Positions 54,667 through 62,859 of a stretch of 64,000 nt of DNA are shown here, piece after piece (position 1 is the first letter of the stretch; each line of letters opens with the position of its first letter). Location: the NCBI RefSeq assembly GCF_028713855.1, contig NZ_JAQTNN010000014.1, positions 16,813 through 80,812 of the forward strand, in the 5' to 3' direction. Source of the DNA: Sulfuricurvum sp. (GTDB taxonomy: Bacteria; Campylobacterota; Campylobacteria; Campylobacterales; Sulfurimonadaceae). The translations under genes were made by a program, and so were the position numbers. The notes beneath the pieces were generated by a model. It was given only the letters and a program-made list of their open reading frames with translations, ran no database searches and had not been told where the DNA came from.

Positions 54667-54938
54667 ATTCTATTCTCCTTTTTTGCTGTGTCTATCAAGC
54701 ACTCCTGCATCATCGGTGCGAGGGTTTGGGCATTTACATCTCCGGTAATGGTAATTGTAGCTCCCCCATCAACCGAGGCGAGGGAGATCCCCTCGATCTT
54801 TTGCATGATAGCCGGATCACATGCGCACTCGCATTGTCCGTTTTGGCATGCTTCGATCTTAGCACTTAGCTCTTCGGTGCTAAACCCGCCGAGAAATGCT
54901 TTAACACCGTTCGTTTGATTCGTAATATCGATTTTCAT
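54663..54938 (-). CDS. Small Cys-cluster protein of the ars operon
   Basis: A 91-aa cytosolic protein with CQNGQCECACDP (four cysteines in eleven residues) in the middle and an ITITGDVNAQTLAPMMQECL C-terminal part that looks like a small alpha-beta (HMA-like) fold. No family is recognised with confidence. It lies 8 bases after the permease and overlaps the DUF2892-like gene. A metallochaperone role is plausible by the Cys cluster and context. Confidence 0.6.
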   Translation of the reverse strand: MKIDITNQTNGVKAFLGGFSTEELSAKIEACQNGQCECACDPAIMQKIEGISLASVDGGATITITGDVNAQTLAPMMQECLIDTAKKENRI

Positions 54939-54946
54939 ATGAATTC

Positions 54947-55897
54947 CTATAGTATTGCGTTAAACAGATACCCGACACCGATGATTCCCAGTGTTACGGT
55001 GCCGAAAAAGATGGAGATGAGCTTGAGGCTCATAACCCGCTTAAGGATCATTGCTTCGGGAAGCGAGAGGGCGGTGATCGCCATCATAAACGACAATGCC
55101 GTCCCCATCAGCATCCCTTTAGAGGTCAGCACCTCTATAAGCGGCATCACCCCTGCGGCATTTGAGTACATCGGGACGCCTAAAAGGGTCACAATAGGGA
55201 CTGCAAAGATATTATCTACTCCCGCTACGCGGACAATAAATTCAGTAGGGACATATCCATGGATAAAGGCACCGACACCGACACCTGCAAGGACATAAAT
55301 CCATGTTTTATAAAGGATGTCTTGGGTGTATTCTTTGGCATCTTTGAGACGAATACCAAAGGGTATTTTTTGCTCATCAGCCGTGATCTCTCCGTAAATC
55401 GGTTTAACCTCTATGAGAATCTCTTTTTCCAACCCCATTCGCCCGATAACGATTCCGCCTACTATAGCGACAAGTAAACCAAATCCGATATATAACGCCG
55501 CTACTTTCCAACCGAACATGGTAAGCAGCATTGCGATGGCAATTTCATTGTTTAATGGTGCGGAGATGAGATAGCTAAACGTCACCCCCAGTGGTATCCG
55601 CGCTTGTAAAAAGCCCAAAAAGAGGGGAATCGCCGAGCATGAGCAAAACGGGGTAATGATCCCAAACAATGCAGCGAGGACATTGCCTGTATATTCATGT
55701 TTTTTGCTTAAATATGCACGTACCTTTTCTGTCGAAAAGTACGAGCGTAAAAGGGTAATTGCAAAGATAATTGTGGTGAGTAAAAAGAGTATCTTTACCG
55801 TATCGTAGATAAAAAAGTTGAGGGCATCGGCGAGCTTATCACCACGCACAAGACCAAACCACTGATAGACAATGGTATTGACGCTCTCCTGCCACAT
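54947..55897 (-). CDS. arsP: ArsP-like permease with CSCS motif
   Basis: A 316-aa inner membrane permease with about eight TM segments. The signature CSCSAIPLFLGFLQARIPLG is at about residues 85-104. A second repeat has GVPMYSNAAGVMPLIEVLTSKG. ArsP relatives export trivalent organoarsenicals such as methylarsenite and roxarsone(III). It is 2 bases downstream of arsC in the ArsR-headed operon. It differs from the CSCG permease at 20102, which has an extra Cys-rich loop. Confidence 0.82.
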   Translation of the reverse strand: MWQESVNTIVYQWFGLVRGDKLADALNFFIYDTVKILFLLTTIIFAITLLRSYFSTEKVRAYLSKKHEYTGNVLAALFGIITPFCSCSAIPLFLGFLQARIPLGVTFSYLISAPLNNEIAIAMLLTMFGWKVAALYIGFGLLVAIVGGIVIGRMGLEKEILIEVKPIYGEITADEQKIPFGIRLKDAKEYTQDILYKTWIYVLAGVGVGAFIHGYVPTEFIVRVAGVDNIFAVPIVTLLGVPMYSNAAGVMPLIEVLTSKGMLMGTALSFMMAITALSLPEAMILKRVMSLKLISIFFGTVTLGIIGVGYLFNAIL

Positions 55898-55899
55898 AA

Positions 55900-56304
55900 T
55901 CAGTCACACAACTCGGATTGGATGATCGGTAAAAGAGTCTCTTCGATAAGGGCTAATGTTTTAGCGTATTCCTCAACCGCTTTACCGCTCGGGTCTTCAA
56001 ACGCGACATGGATCGTTTTTACCGCTTTGGGAAACATCGGACACGTCTCATGGGCATGATCGCAAACGGTAACAACAAGATCAAACGGAGTATCAATCAC
56101 CGTATCGATCACTTTGGAGTGGTACTCTTCTCTCCAGTACCCTTTCTCTTCGAGAAGGGCTTGAGCATTCGGATTTACTTTACCGCTGGCTTTCACCCCT
56201 GAGCTTTGTGCAAATACACAATCTCCCATTTTCGCATTAATAAGGGCTTCTCCCATGATCGAGCGACAGCTGTTGCCAGTGCAGAGGATAAGAACATTTT
56301 TCAT
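55900..56304 (-). CDS. arsC: Arsenate reductase, LMW-phosphatase type
   Basis: A 134-aa thioredoxin-linked arsenate reductase. The P-loop CTGNSCR gives C8 and R14 (CX5R). Downstream cysteines occur in VVTVCDHAHETCPMFP (the redox pair region), and the general acid is in FEDPSG. It reduces As(V) to As(III), with electrons probably from the mini-thioredoxin encoded in the same operon. It overlaps arsR by 4 bases. Confidence 0.9.
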   Translation of the reverse strand: MKNVLILCTGNSCRSIMGEALINAKMGDCVFAQSSGVKASGKVNPNAQALLEEKGYWREEYHSKVIDTVIDTPFDLVVTVCDHAHETCPMFPKAVKTIHVAFEDPSGKAVEEYAKTLALIEETLLPIIQSELCD

Positions 56305-56624
56305 AATTTACAGTCTCCAGTTTCAGATAATTTAATAAGTGGGGGAAGTTCAATCCCCAAACAGCGGATTTCAGCCAACGCTTCGCTACGGAAACGATCC
56401 AGTGGGGAACGAATGGAGTAATAGGCCCACGTTCCGCACCGATCCACCCGTAAAAATCCCCCGTCTTTTAGGATTTTTAAATGACGCGAAAGACGTGACT
56501 GAATCATTCCGAATGAGCTTTGCATATCACAAACGCATAGTGCTCCATGCTGATCCAAAAATGCGAGCAACTTCACACGGGTTTCATCATTCAGTGCAGA
56601 AATAGTTTCTAAAAAGTTCTCCAT
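56301..56624 (-). CDS. arsR: ArsR-family arsenic-responsive repressor
   Basis: A 107-aa winged-helix repressor with the ArsR metal-binding motif ALCVCDM (C30, C32) and recognition helix QSRLSRHLKILKDGGFL. ATG 56624 has GGAGG immediately upstream; the open frame to 56663 would run through the operator. It is the first gene of the minus-strand ars-RND run and is divergent from the small membrane gene and second arsC. The palindrome at 56669-56686 is its probable site. Confidence 0.9.
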   Translation of the reverse strand: MENFLETISALNDETRVKLLAFLDQHGALCVCDMQSSFGMIQSRLSRHLKILKDGGFLRVDRCGTWAYYSIRSPLDRFRSEALAEIRCLGIELPPLIKLSETGDCKL

Positions 56625-56668
56625 AAGTCCTCCGATAAACGCATTGTAACCAAACTGAATCAATAAAT

Positions 56669-56686
56669 CAATATATCTTGATATTG
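56669..56686. promoter_or_regulatory. ArsR operator palindrome
   Basis: CAATAT-atcttg-ATATTG is a perfect 6-6-6 dyad located 45 bases upstream of the arsR start and 47 bases upstream of the divergent small ORF. The arrangement allows one site to control both the ars-RND operon and the arsC-arsB operon. Confidence 0.72.
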
Positions 56687-56732
56687 AAGATGTATTTAGT
56701 TATGATACTCCGATCCGATTGAGGAGAAGCTG

Positions 56733-56903
56733 ATGTTTAATGACGAAACCTATTTATTGGGTTGGTTAATAACCGGATCGGTGAGCGTTTTTGGTGCATT
56801 GTACGGTGTGTACCGATGGTACGTACGAAAAAATCGTATGGAATCGATACGCGAACTAAAAGATTTTAGTCGGCTCCATGACTCTAAATCCACAATCAAA
56901 TAA
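56733..56903 (+). CDS. 56-aa single-pass membrane protein of the ars locus
   Basis: ATG 56733 is preceded by GAGGAG and opens a 56-codon frame. It has one TM helix (about residues 8-28, LLGWLITGSVSVFGALYGVY) followed by a basic tail RWYVRKNRMES and a polar end. It stops 9 bases before the second arsC ATG, so the two are very likely cotranscribed. No family is recognised. It may be an accessory subunit to the ArsB-like exporter or a stress peptide; both are inference. Confidence 0.62.
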   Translation: MFNDETYLLGWLITGSVSVFGALYGVYRWYVRKNRMESIRELKDFSRLHDSKSTIK

Positions 56904-56912
56904 GGAAATCCT

Positions 56913-57350
56913 ATGTTAAAAGTACTATTCGTATGTGTTCATAACAGTGCCCGCAGCCAAATGGCAGAAGCATTTTTCAATCAATACGCACAAGGCAGTG
57001 ACAGTAGCGAAAGTGCCGGAATCGAGCCGGGAAAACTAAACCCTTATGTTGTTCGTGCTATGGCAGAAAAAAATATCGATATCTCAAACAATGAAACCAA
57101 AGGGGTATTTGCTCTCTATAAAGAGGGGCGAACGTTTAGTCATGTCATTACCGTTTGTGATGCTGAAGCGGCACAGCGCTGCCCGATATTTCCGGGAATT
57201 AGCCGTATTATCATGTGGAGTTTCCCTGATCCTTCGACTTTCACTGGAAGTGATGATGAGATTATGGAACAAGTCCGCGTAGTTCGTGATACAATCGAAG
57301 CAAAAGTCAAAGCATTTATTGCCAATCCATCTGAAGAGAATATTTTATGA
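56913..57350 (+). CDS. arsC: Second arsenate reductase, LMW-phosphatase type
   Basis: A 145-aa arsenate reductase with P-loop CVHNSAR (C8, R14), a further cysteine pair region [18 protein letters not shown] and WSFPDPS for the general acid. It resembles the thioredoxin-coupled ArsC class more than the one at 55900 (CTGNSCR), so the locus has two distinct versions. Its stop overlaps arsB by 4 bases. AAGGAAAT precedes the ATG. Confidence 0.9.
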   Translation: MLKVLFVCVHNSARSQMAEAFFNQYAQGSDSSESAGIEPGKLNPYVVRAMAEKNIDISNNETKGVFALYKEGRTFSHVITVCDAEAAQRCPIFPGISRIIMWSFPDPSTFTGSDDEIMEQVRVVRDTIEAKVKAFIANPSEENIL

Positions 57351-58600
57351 TTTTATCCGTTTCACTGTTTCTAGTTACTTTAGTCTTTATCATCTGGCAG
57401 CCGCGAGGGTTACAGATCGGCACAACTGCCGTGATCGGTGCCGCTCTAGCAGTCGCACTCGGCGTGGTTAGTTTATCCGATGTGTGGACAGTTACCTCTA
57501 TTGTCTGGGATGCGACACTCGCCTTTATAGGGATTATCATCCTATCGATGGTGCTCGATGAGATCGGATTCTTTGAATGGGCAGCGCTCAAGATGGTTCG
57601 TTTATCCAAAGGGAACGGGAATCTCATGTTTATCTATATGATGATTCTTGGTGCTTTGGTAGCGGCTTTTTTCGCCAACGACGGTGCGGCACTGATCCTC
57701 ACGCCAATTATTTTAGCAAAAATGAAATATCTCAAACTCAATCCCATTGCCATGTTCGCGTTTTTGATGGCGGGGGGATTTATCGGCGATAGCGCTTCCA
57801 ATCCGCTCGTAATCTCGAACCTTACCAACATCGTGACGGCAGGGTACTTTCATATCGGATTCTGGGAATATGTCAAAACAATGTTTTTACCGAATTTACT
57901 CAGCATCACTGCCTCGATTGTAGTATTGTGGTTCTATTTTCGTAAAGATATACCAACTCATATCGATGTAGAAAACCTTGCTGCTCCCGAATCGGCGATC
58001 AAAAACATGACGATGTTTAAACTCAGTTGGTGGTTTTTAGCGCTATTAATGGCAGGGTACTTTATCGGGGATCGTTTTCATCTCCCCGTATCGGTATTTG
58101 CCTTGGGGGGAGCGTTGGTATTCCTTGCCATCGCGACTTATTTCAAAGCAACAAAGCCGATTGCCACAATTAAAGCGGCCCCGTGGCAGGTCGTATGGTT
58201 CAGTATCGGATTGTATGTCGTCGTCTACGGTCTCAAAAACAATGGTCTTACGACTTATTTAGCCGATATTATTATACAAATACAGGGCATGGGACATACG
58301 TACGCCGTGATAGGGACAGGCTTTTTAGCTGCTGTACTCAGTTCGGTTATGAACAATATGCCTACCATTATGGTTATGGATATCGCCATTCATGAATCCG
58401 GAAACACTGCATTGGCGTATGCCAACATCATCGGATGCAACCTCGGACCGAAGATGACGCCGATTGGCTCTCTCGCTACCTTGTTATGGCTTCATGTTTT
58501 GGCGCAAAAAGGGGTCAAAATCGGATGGGGTGAATATATGAAGGTTGGGTTGATTGTTACTCCGCCAGTGTTACTGGTGGCATTGTTAGGACTCATCTAA
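57347..58600 (+). CDS. arsB: ArsB-like arsenite exporter
   Basis: A 417-aa inner membrane exporter with about 10-12 TM segments. The ArsB/IT superfamily is indicated by the N-terminal [19 protein letters not shown], the [14 protein letters not shown] re-entrant motif and the C-terminal [15 protein letters not shown] and [23 protein letters not shown]. It extrudes As(III) and Sb(III) produced by ArsC. It is coupled to the second arsC by an ATGA overlap. No arsA ATPase is present, so it likely runs on proton motive force. Confidence 0.9.
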   Translation: MILSVSLFLVTLVFIIWQPRGLQIGTTAVIGAALAVALGVVSLSDVWTVTSIVWDATLAFIGIIILSMVLDEIGFFEWAALKMVRLSKGNGNLMFIYMMILGALVAAFFANDGAALILTPIILAKMKYLKLNPIAMFAFLMAGGFIGDSASNPLVISNLTNIVTAGYFHIGFWEYVKTMFLPNLLSITASIVVLWFYFRKDIPTHIDVENLAAPESAIKNMTMFKLSWWFLALLMAGYFIGDRFHLPVSVFALGGALVFLAIATYFKATKPIATIKAAPWQVVWFSIGLYVVVYGLKNNGLTTYLADIIIQIQGMGHTYAVIGTGFLAAVLSSVMNNMPTIMVMDIAIHESGNTALAYANIIGCNLGPKMTPIGSLATLLWLHVLAQKGVKIGWGEYMKVGLIVTPPVLLVALLGLI

Positions 58601-58648
58601 TTTTTAATCATACATTTGAGCTTTCTCGTATAGATGAAAACAATCTCT

Positions 58649-58664
58649 TTCCCCGAAAGGGGAA
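58649..58664. terminator. Hairpin after arsB
   Basis: TTCCCC and GGGGAA form a 6-bp stem with a GAAA tetraloop, 48 bases after the arsB stop codon. GNRA-type loops on short GC stems are stable. There is no clear U-run directly after it, so it may protect the mRNA 3' end instead of ending transcription intrinsically. The rest of 58601-58805 shows nothing else. Confidence 0.45.
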
Positions 58665-58805
58665 CCCCACTTCATACCTCAAATTTTTCAATATAATATA
58701 TCTTATGTTAACCAAATAATAAAATCATTCCAACCTTGATATTTGATTTGCTTTTTTTCAGAAAAAGTAGTATATTTTCCTGAAATTATTTGGTTTGGTA
58801 AAGAG

Positions 58806-59414
58806 ATGAAATCTATCGAGAATATGGTACTTTCACGCATATATGGAAGAGGCAAAGGGTTTGTATTCTCTTCTGCAGATTTTATTGATGAATTTCGTGA
58901 CAACAACATCGATAAAGCACTCTCTGAATTAACCAAACAAGGGAAGATTCGTAGAATCATTCGAGGGTTATACGACTACCCAAAATACAGCGAACTATTA
59001 CAGCAGCCACTAAGCCCCGATATCGAACAAATAGCACAGGCATTGGCTCGTAAATTTCGATGGCGCATTGAACCTTCAGGTGATACCGCGCTAAATCTAC
59101 TCAAGCTTTCAACCCAAGTGCCTGGACGTTATATCTACCATAGCGATGGTCCCAACCGTAGCTATGAAATTGGCAATACGACACTTGAGTTCAAAAAAAC
59201 TGTTCTCAAAGAGATCGGGTTCAAATATTCTATCAGCGGTTTGATTGTTGCCGCTCTTAAATCGTTGGGCAAAAATCATATAGATGAGAATGTTATCACT
59301 ACATTACAAAATCAGATCGATCCAAAAATGTGCTCAAAGATTCTTAAAGATACGAAGACCGTAACCGGATGGATATACGATGCTATTAAACAAATATGCA
59401 AGGATGAACGTTAA
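58806..59414 (+). CDS. abiEi: AbiEi-like antitoxin (DUF6088 type)
   Basis: A 202-aa antitoxin of the type IV AbiE system. The N-terminal winged helix (ALSELTKQGKIRRIIRGLYDYPKY) is the transcriptional autoregulator part; the following segment IEPSGDTALNLLKLSTQVPGRYIY is typical of the family. ATG 58806 is preceded by AAAGAG; a longer frame from 58743 is possible but lacks a site. It overlaps the toxin gene by one base (TAATG). Confidence 0.85.
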   Translation: MKSIENMVLSRIYGRGKGFVFSSADFIDEFRDNNIDKALSELTKQGKIRRIIRGLYDYPKYSELLQQPLSPDIEQIAQALARKFRWRIEPSGDTALNLLKLSTQVPGRYIYHSDGPNRSYEIGNTTLEFKKTVLKEIGFKYSISGLIVAALKSLGKNHIDENVITTLQNQIDPKMCSKILKDTKTVTGWIYDAIKQICKDER

Positions 59415-60388
59415 TGGATACTATCGTTAAACTCTCTCCTGAGCAACGCAGTGAGCTCTTTCGTGAAACTGCGGCGCGTAAAGGGGTTACCAACGCAATC
59501 GCCGAAAAAGACTTTTGGGTGACATGGGTACTTTCTAAAATATTTTCTGATCCGCATCTCTCGACACTAATGATTTTCAAGGGAGGAACAAGTCTATCTA
59601 AAGCGTTTCATTTGATAGATCGGTTCTCTGAAGATATCGATTTGATTTTAGACTGGCGAACTGTTATAGATACTGATCCGCGTGTACCAAAAACAAAAAC
59701 GGCGCAAGATAAACTGAACAAAGAGATTAACGCAAAAGCAGCCGACTATATTAAAAATGAACTTTTGTCTCTGATCACTTTGGCACTAGCGCCCTATTGC
59801 ACCTGCATTCCGGATGAAAAAGATGGATTGATCATTAATGTACAATACCCCTCTTCATTTGATGATCCCTATCTCCGGCCTGAAATTTTATTGGAAATCG
59901 GGCCGTTAGCTTCTTGGCTTCCATATGGGGAATATGCAGTCCAATCCTTTGCCTCGGAAGAATTTCCAGCTTTGTTTACCAATCCAATATGTAACGTTAA
60001 AGCGATAGTTGCAGAGAGAACGTTTTGGGAGAAGGCGACGATTTTACACCAAGAGGCAAACCGCCCTCTTGATAAAGCAATGCTTCCAAGATATTCGCGG
60101 CACTATTACGATCTGGCGATGATGGCACAATCGCATGTAAAAGAGGTAGCCTTACGTGATCTTGATTTGCTCGAAACGGTTGTTGCCTTTAAACAGCAAT
60201 TTTACCCAAGCGCGTGGGCAAACTATGAAAGTGCCAAAGCCGGTTCATTAAAACTTGTACCCCCACAAGAACGAATCACCGAACTCACAAAAGACTATGA
60301 TGCGATGCGTTCGATGATTTTTGGGAGCTACCCTGCCCTTGATGAAATCGTAATAATTTTACAAGCTTTAGAAGCTGAAATAAACTAG
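59414..60388 (+). CDS. abiEii: AbiEii nucleotidyltransferase toxin
   Basis: A 324-aa toxin of the AbiEii/AbiGii (DUF1814) nucleotidyltransferase family. The motif FKGGTSLSKAF (G57-K63) and the metal-binding SEDIDLIL with DxD follow the family pattern. Known members act by modifying tRNA or using GTP, halting growth during phage infection. It is coupled to AbiEi by TAATG. Full length and both motifs intact suggest an active pair. Confidence 0.9.
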   Translation: MDTIVKLSPEQRSELFRETAARKGVTNAIAEKDFWVTWVLSKIFSDPHLSTLMIFKGGTSLSKAFHLIDRFSEDIDLILDWRTVIDTDPRVPKTKTAQDKLNKEINAKAADYIKNELLSLITLALAPYCTCIPDEKDGLIINVQYPSSFDDPYLRPEILLEIGPLASWLPYGEYAVQSFASEEFPALFTNPICNVKAIVAERTFWEKATILHQEANRPLDKAMLPRYSRHYYDLAMMAQSHVKEVALRDLDLLETVVAFKQQFYPSAWANYESAKAGSLKLVPPQERITELTKDYDAMRSMIFGSYPALDEIVIILQALEAEIN

Positions 60389-60509
60389 TTGTAAAAAAAT
60401 TGTGTCAAAACTAATAAAATCTGTCCACAATGAAGATTATTTTTAAGGGCTCTTTCTTATATGACAGACAAATTTACTTTAGATAAATTATGTTAACCAA
60501 TTCTAATAA

Positions 60510-60540
60510 AGTTTGATCTCTTCTATAAAGAAATCAAACT
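60510..60540. terminator. Bidirectional hairpin between convergent genes
   Basis: AGTTTGATCTCTT (60510-60522) pairs with AAGAAATCAAACT (60528-60540) over 13 bp with one mismatch and a 5-base loop. It lies in the 186-base gap between the convergent abiEii and HD-domain genes. On the minus strand the stem is followed by TTTATTAG, so it may end the HD gene transcript. The rest of the gap shows no gene. Confidence 0.55.
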
Positions 60541-60574
60541 GATTGCTTCAAATCAACTTCTTTTCGAAATGACT

Positions 60575-61831
60575 TTATTTTTTAAGAACCATTTTTGGCA
60601 TATCAAGATGCAAAAAATTCTCTACGATTTGCTCAACACTCAATCCTAATTGCGTATAGTCCACTGGTATCACTTCAGTGTTGAGTGCTTCTTCATTATT
60701 ATACTTGATTGTCATATGATAACTTGCGAATTTACTAAAATCAATCAAAGTGACAAGACCACTCTTTCGAAAACTTCTGATTGAACTCATAACTTGCTCG
60801 AACTCAATATTATTTTTTCTGCTATATTTTTTGAAAATCTCTATATCAAAGTAGACTGCCCCGCTTTTTGATTTGTCAAAATACAAATATTCGGCCAGAT
60901 CTGCAGGATTATCCAAAGCATTATAAATAAAAAGTCGCAATTTTTCATCCGTCTCTCCTCTAAGGGCATCTTTCATTTCCATTAGCTTATCTTGTCGTTT
61001 TTTATACTCTTTTAATTCACTGATGCGTTGATCATGATCTGCCTCAATCAATTCATTTAAATATTTAACGTGATTTTTATGTCCATGAGTATGGTGCAAT
61101 AGAATAGACTTGGAAACAAACTCAATAATATCATTGGACAATAAAGGGCATATTTCACGTATCACATCTACGCTAACAATTTCATGAGCTCGTACTTCAT
61201 TCGCATTCTTTTGTCGAGCTATTTTTCCCAAATCGTGACCCAACGCGATTATTAAAGCAGTTGGAACATTCTGATAACTATTGTTGTAACCATTTTTGCA
61301 TACTGAAATTAAAATATTGGAGGCAACCCCAAGAGAATGGGTCAAAATTGAAAACTCACTGAAAATATCATAGGTATTTTGAGAATGAAATTCTTTAGAT
61401 TCATGATCTAAATGATATTTGCCAGATACGCTGCTATAGTGTGCATTTTCATCAAGATAATATAAAATGTTATTTACAGCGTCCCACCGCTTTTTTTGCT
61501 CGACGTCTTTTTCAATCAAATCCTTCAATGCATAATGCATCGGGGCTATTTCTTTGTCCCAAAAGAACTTAATTTCTTGATTTATGAATGGTGGACATGC
61601 ATTTTTAGCCTCAAGTTTTTCCTCATCGCTTAAAAGAAAAAAACGCTTCGGATCATTACGTAGCCATAAATGCTTAGCAAGTTCATCAAGTGTATATTCA
61701 CTCTTCGTAAGATCAAGTCCAGACTCACTATATTTTTTATTCTGGGGAATATTATTTTGATTTTTAAAATAATAATCCAATGCAAAATATGTAACACCCA
61801 TAGCACCAACAATCATGAGATTTTCATTCAT
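60575..61831 (-). CDS. HD-domain phosphohydrolase-like protein
   Basis: A 418-aa protein with a short N-terminal hydrophobic segment (about residues 5-17). An HD domain is in the middle: a first His in THSLGVASNI, the ALGHDLGKIAR pair, RAHEIVSVD, ILLHHTHGHKN and a later Asp in EADHDQR. That is the complete HD metal-site pattern. The C-terminal ~120 residues are not recognised. HD proteins hydrolyse nucleotides or phosphodiesters; similar proteins occur in conjugative and defence islands. It is AT-rich and divergent from an unrecognised gene across two strong palindromes. Confidence 0.75.
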   Translation of the reverse strand: MNENLMIVGAMGVTYFALDYYFKNQNNIPQNKKYSESGLDLTKSEYTLDELAKHLWLRNDPKRFFLLSDEEKLEAKNACPPFINQEIKFFWDKEIAPMHYALKDLIEKDVEQKKRWDAVNNILYYLDENAHYSSVSGKYHLDHESKEFHSQNTYDIFSEFSILTHSLGVASNILISVCKNGYNNSYQNVPTALIIALGHDLGKIARQKNANEVRAHEIVSVDVIREICPLLSNDIIEFVSKSILLHHTHGHKNHVKYLNELIEADHDQRISELKEYKKRQDKLMEMKDALRGETDEKLRLFIYNALDNPADLAEYLYFDKSKSGAVYFDIEIFKKYSRKNNIEFEQVMSSIRSFRKSGLVTLIDFSKFASYHMTIKYNNEEALNTEVIPVDYTQLGLSVEQIVENFLHLDMPKMVLKK

Positions 61832-61852
61832 GAATTAACCTTTTTTGTATTT

Positions 61853-61877
61853 TTAAATCAAGCAAAGCTTGATTTAA
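61853..61877. repeat. Strong hairpin in the HD-unknown intergenic region
   Basis: TTAAATCAAGC (61853-61863) and GCTTGATTTAA (61867-61877) form a perfect 11-bp stem with an AAA loop. It lies 22 bases upstream of the HD gene start, so in its leader or promoter region. It may be an operator or a leader hairpin. Confidence 0.6.
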
Positions 61878-61915
61878 TACAACAATTATCTCGAAAAAAA
61901 TGATTTAATTATAAT

Positions 61916-61943
61916 TTTACTTTTGTTTTAAAACAAAAGTAAA
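61916..61943. repeat. 28-bp perfect palindrome upstream of the unknown gene
   Basis: The half TTTACTTTTGTTTT (61916-61929) is followed without a spacer by its exact reverse complement, ending at 61943. It lies 43 bases upstream of the ATG at 61986. A spacer-free palindrome of this length in a 154-base divergent region suggests an operator dyad or a recombination or replication site. Confidence 0.65.
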
Positions 61944-61985
61944 TCTATTTTCGATATGATCTTATTAGAAAATTCAAGGAAAAAA

Positions 61986-62759
61986 ATGCCTAAAATAAAT
62001 AGATATGACTACTTATCCTATATGCTCGCATTAAAAGATAAAAGTCGACCGAATTTATCTACAAAAACAAAGGGACATTCTCCAACTAAACCATATGAGG
62101 ATTTACTGTTTATGTTGGATGACGAGTCATTGCGTAAATTATGTGAATTCCATGAACAAGTTAAAAATGGGCATAGCGCATTTTTTGGAATATCAATTCA
62201 AGTCAATGAAAATACTAAACTCGTTGAATCAAAGCTGTCCAACGATCACAATAAATATATACTTTTTGAAAATGAAACTGAAATTTTTCAAACATTTGTT
62301 CCAAAAAACAAGTCCATCCGGGTCTTATTTGATAAGTTTTACATTGAAGATGAAATTGATGAGATACTTGAACTTGAAGCTACATTAGGGTTTGCTATAA
62401 GCAATACACAAGCAGTTTATAATATGTCTATTGAAGAACAAAAACAATTTAAACGCATTCAAAATAATTTCATTCAGAATGAACATTTAAAATATACACA
62501 AATGCAAAAATCAGTTAGTTTTTCTAGTAAGACAACTCATACTATTTCAATAAAAGATTACCTCCTTAACCGTTTCAATTTAGAGAATTTATGTTTTCAA
62601 ATGTATGAAAAAGAAAAGGATACACTTTCGTCTTTGCCAAGGTGTGATCACTACAATTATTTTATTGAAAAACTTTCGTTCATTTCATTTTTAAATTACT
62701 TTCATCCAAATTTAACTCACAATATCGTTCATGAATGGTTCGAGAAAAATCACCATTAA
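61986..62759 (+). CDS. Unrecognised 257-aa protein divergent from the HD gene
   Basis: A soluble, Phe/Asn/Lys-rich protein with no signal peptide or membrane helix. I place the start at ATG 61986 (MPKINRYDYL) because AAGGA lies just upstream, instead of 61956. A short acidic block EDEIDEILELEATLGF is near residues 120-135. The C-terminus has clustered aromatic and His residues (RCDHYNYF, HEWFEKNHH). No family is recognised. The divergent pairing with an HD enzyme and AT-rich codons suggest a two-gene accessory module. Confidence 0.65.
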   Translation: MPKINRYDYLSYMLALKDKSRPNLSTKTKGHSPTKPYEDLLFMLDDESLRKLCEFHEQVKNGHSAFFGISIQVNENTKLVESKLSNDHNKYILFENETEIFQTFVPKNKSIRVLFDKFYIEDEIDEILELEATLGFAISNTQAVYNMSIEEQKQFKRIQNNFIQNEHLKYTQMQKSVSFSSKTTHTISIKDYLLNRFNLENLCFQMYEKEKDTLSSLPRCDHYNYFIEKLSFISFLNYFHPNLTHNIVHEWFEKNHH

Positions 62760-62766
62760 GCTTTTC

Positions 62767-62833
62767 AAGACACTAACTAAGTTTATATTTATACTAGTCC
62801 GTGTAAACTTAAACAAATTTAATACAGTGTCTT
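62767..62833. promoter_or_regulatory. Nested inverted repeats upstream of the HipA-like gene
   Basis: Outer arms AAGACACT (62767-62774) and AGTGTCTT (62826-62833) enclose inner arms TAAGTTTA (62778-62785) and TAAACTTA (62804-62811). They fill the 100-base gap before the GTG start at 62860. HipA/HipB-type operons are autoregulated through such dyads, so an operator is likely, although no hipB gene is seen adjacent; the N-terminal winged helix of the HipA-like protein could be the binder. Confidence 0.45.
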
Positions 62834-62859
62834 AAAAACCTTAGACCCTAGGAGTTACC

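Noticed and set aside
58649..58664. Classical intrinsic terminator after arsB
   Set aside because: Stem and GAAA loop are clear but no U-run follows on either strand, so it is kept only as a hairpin with modest confidence.
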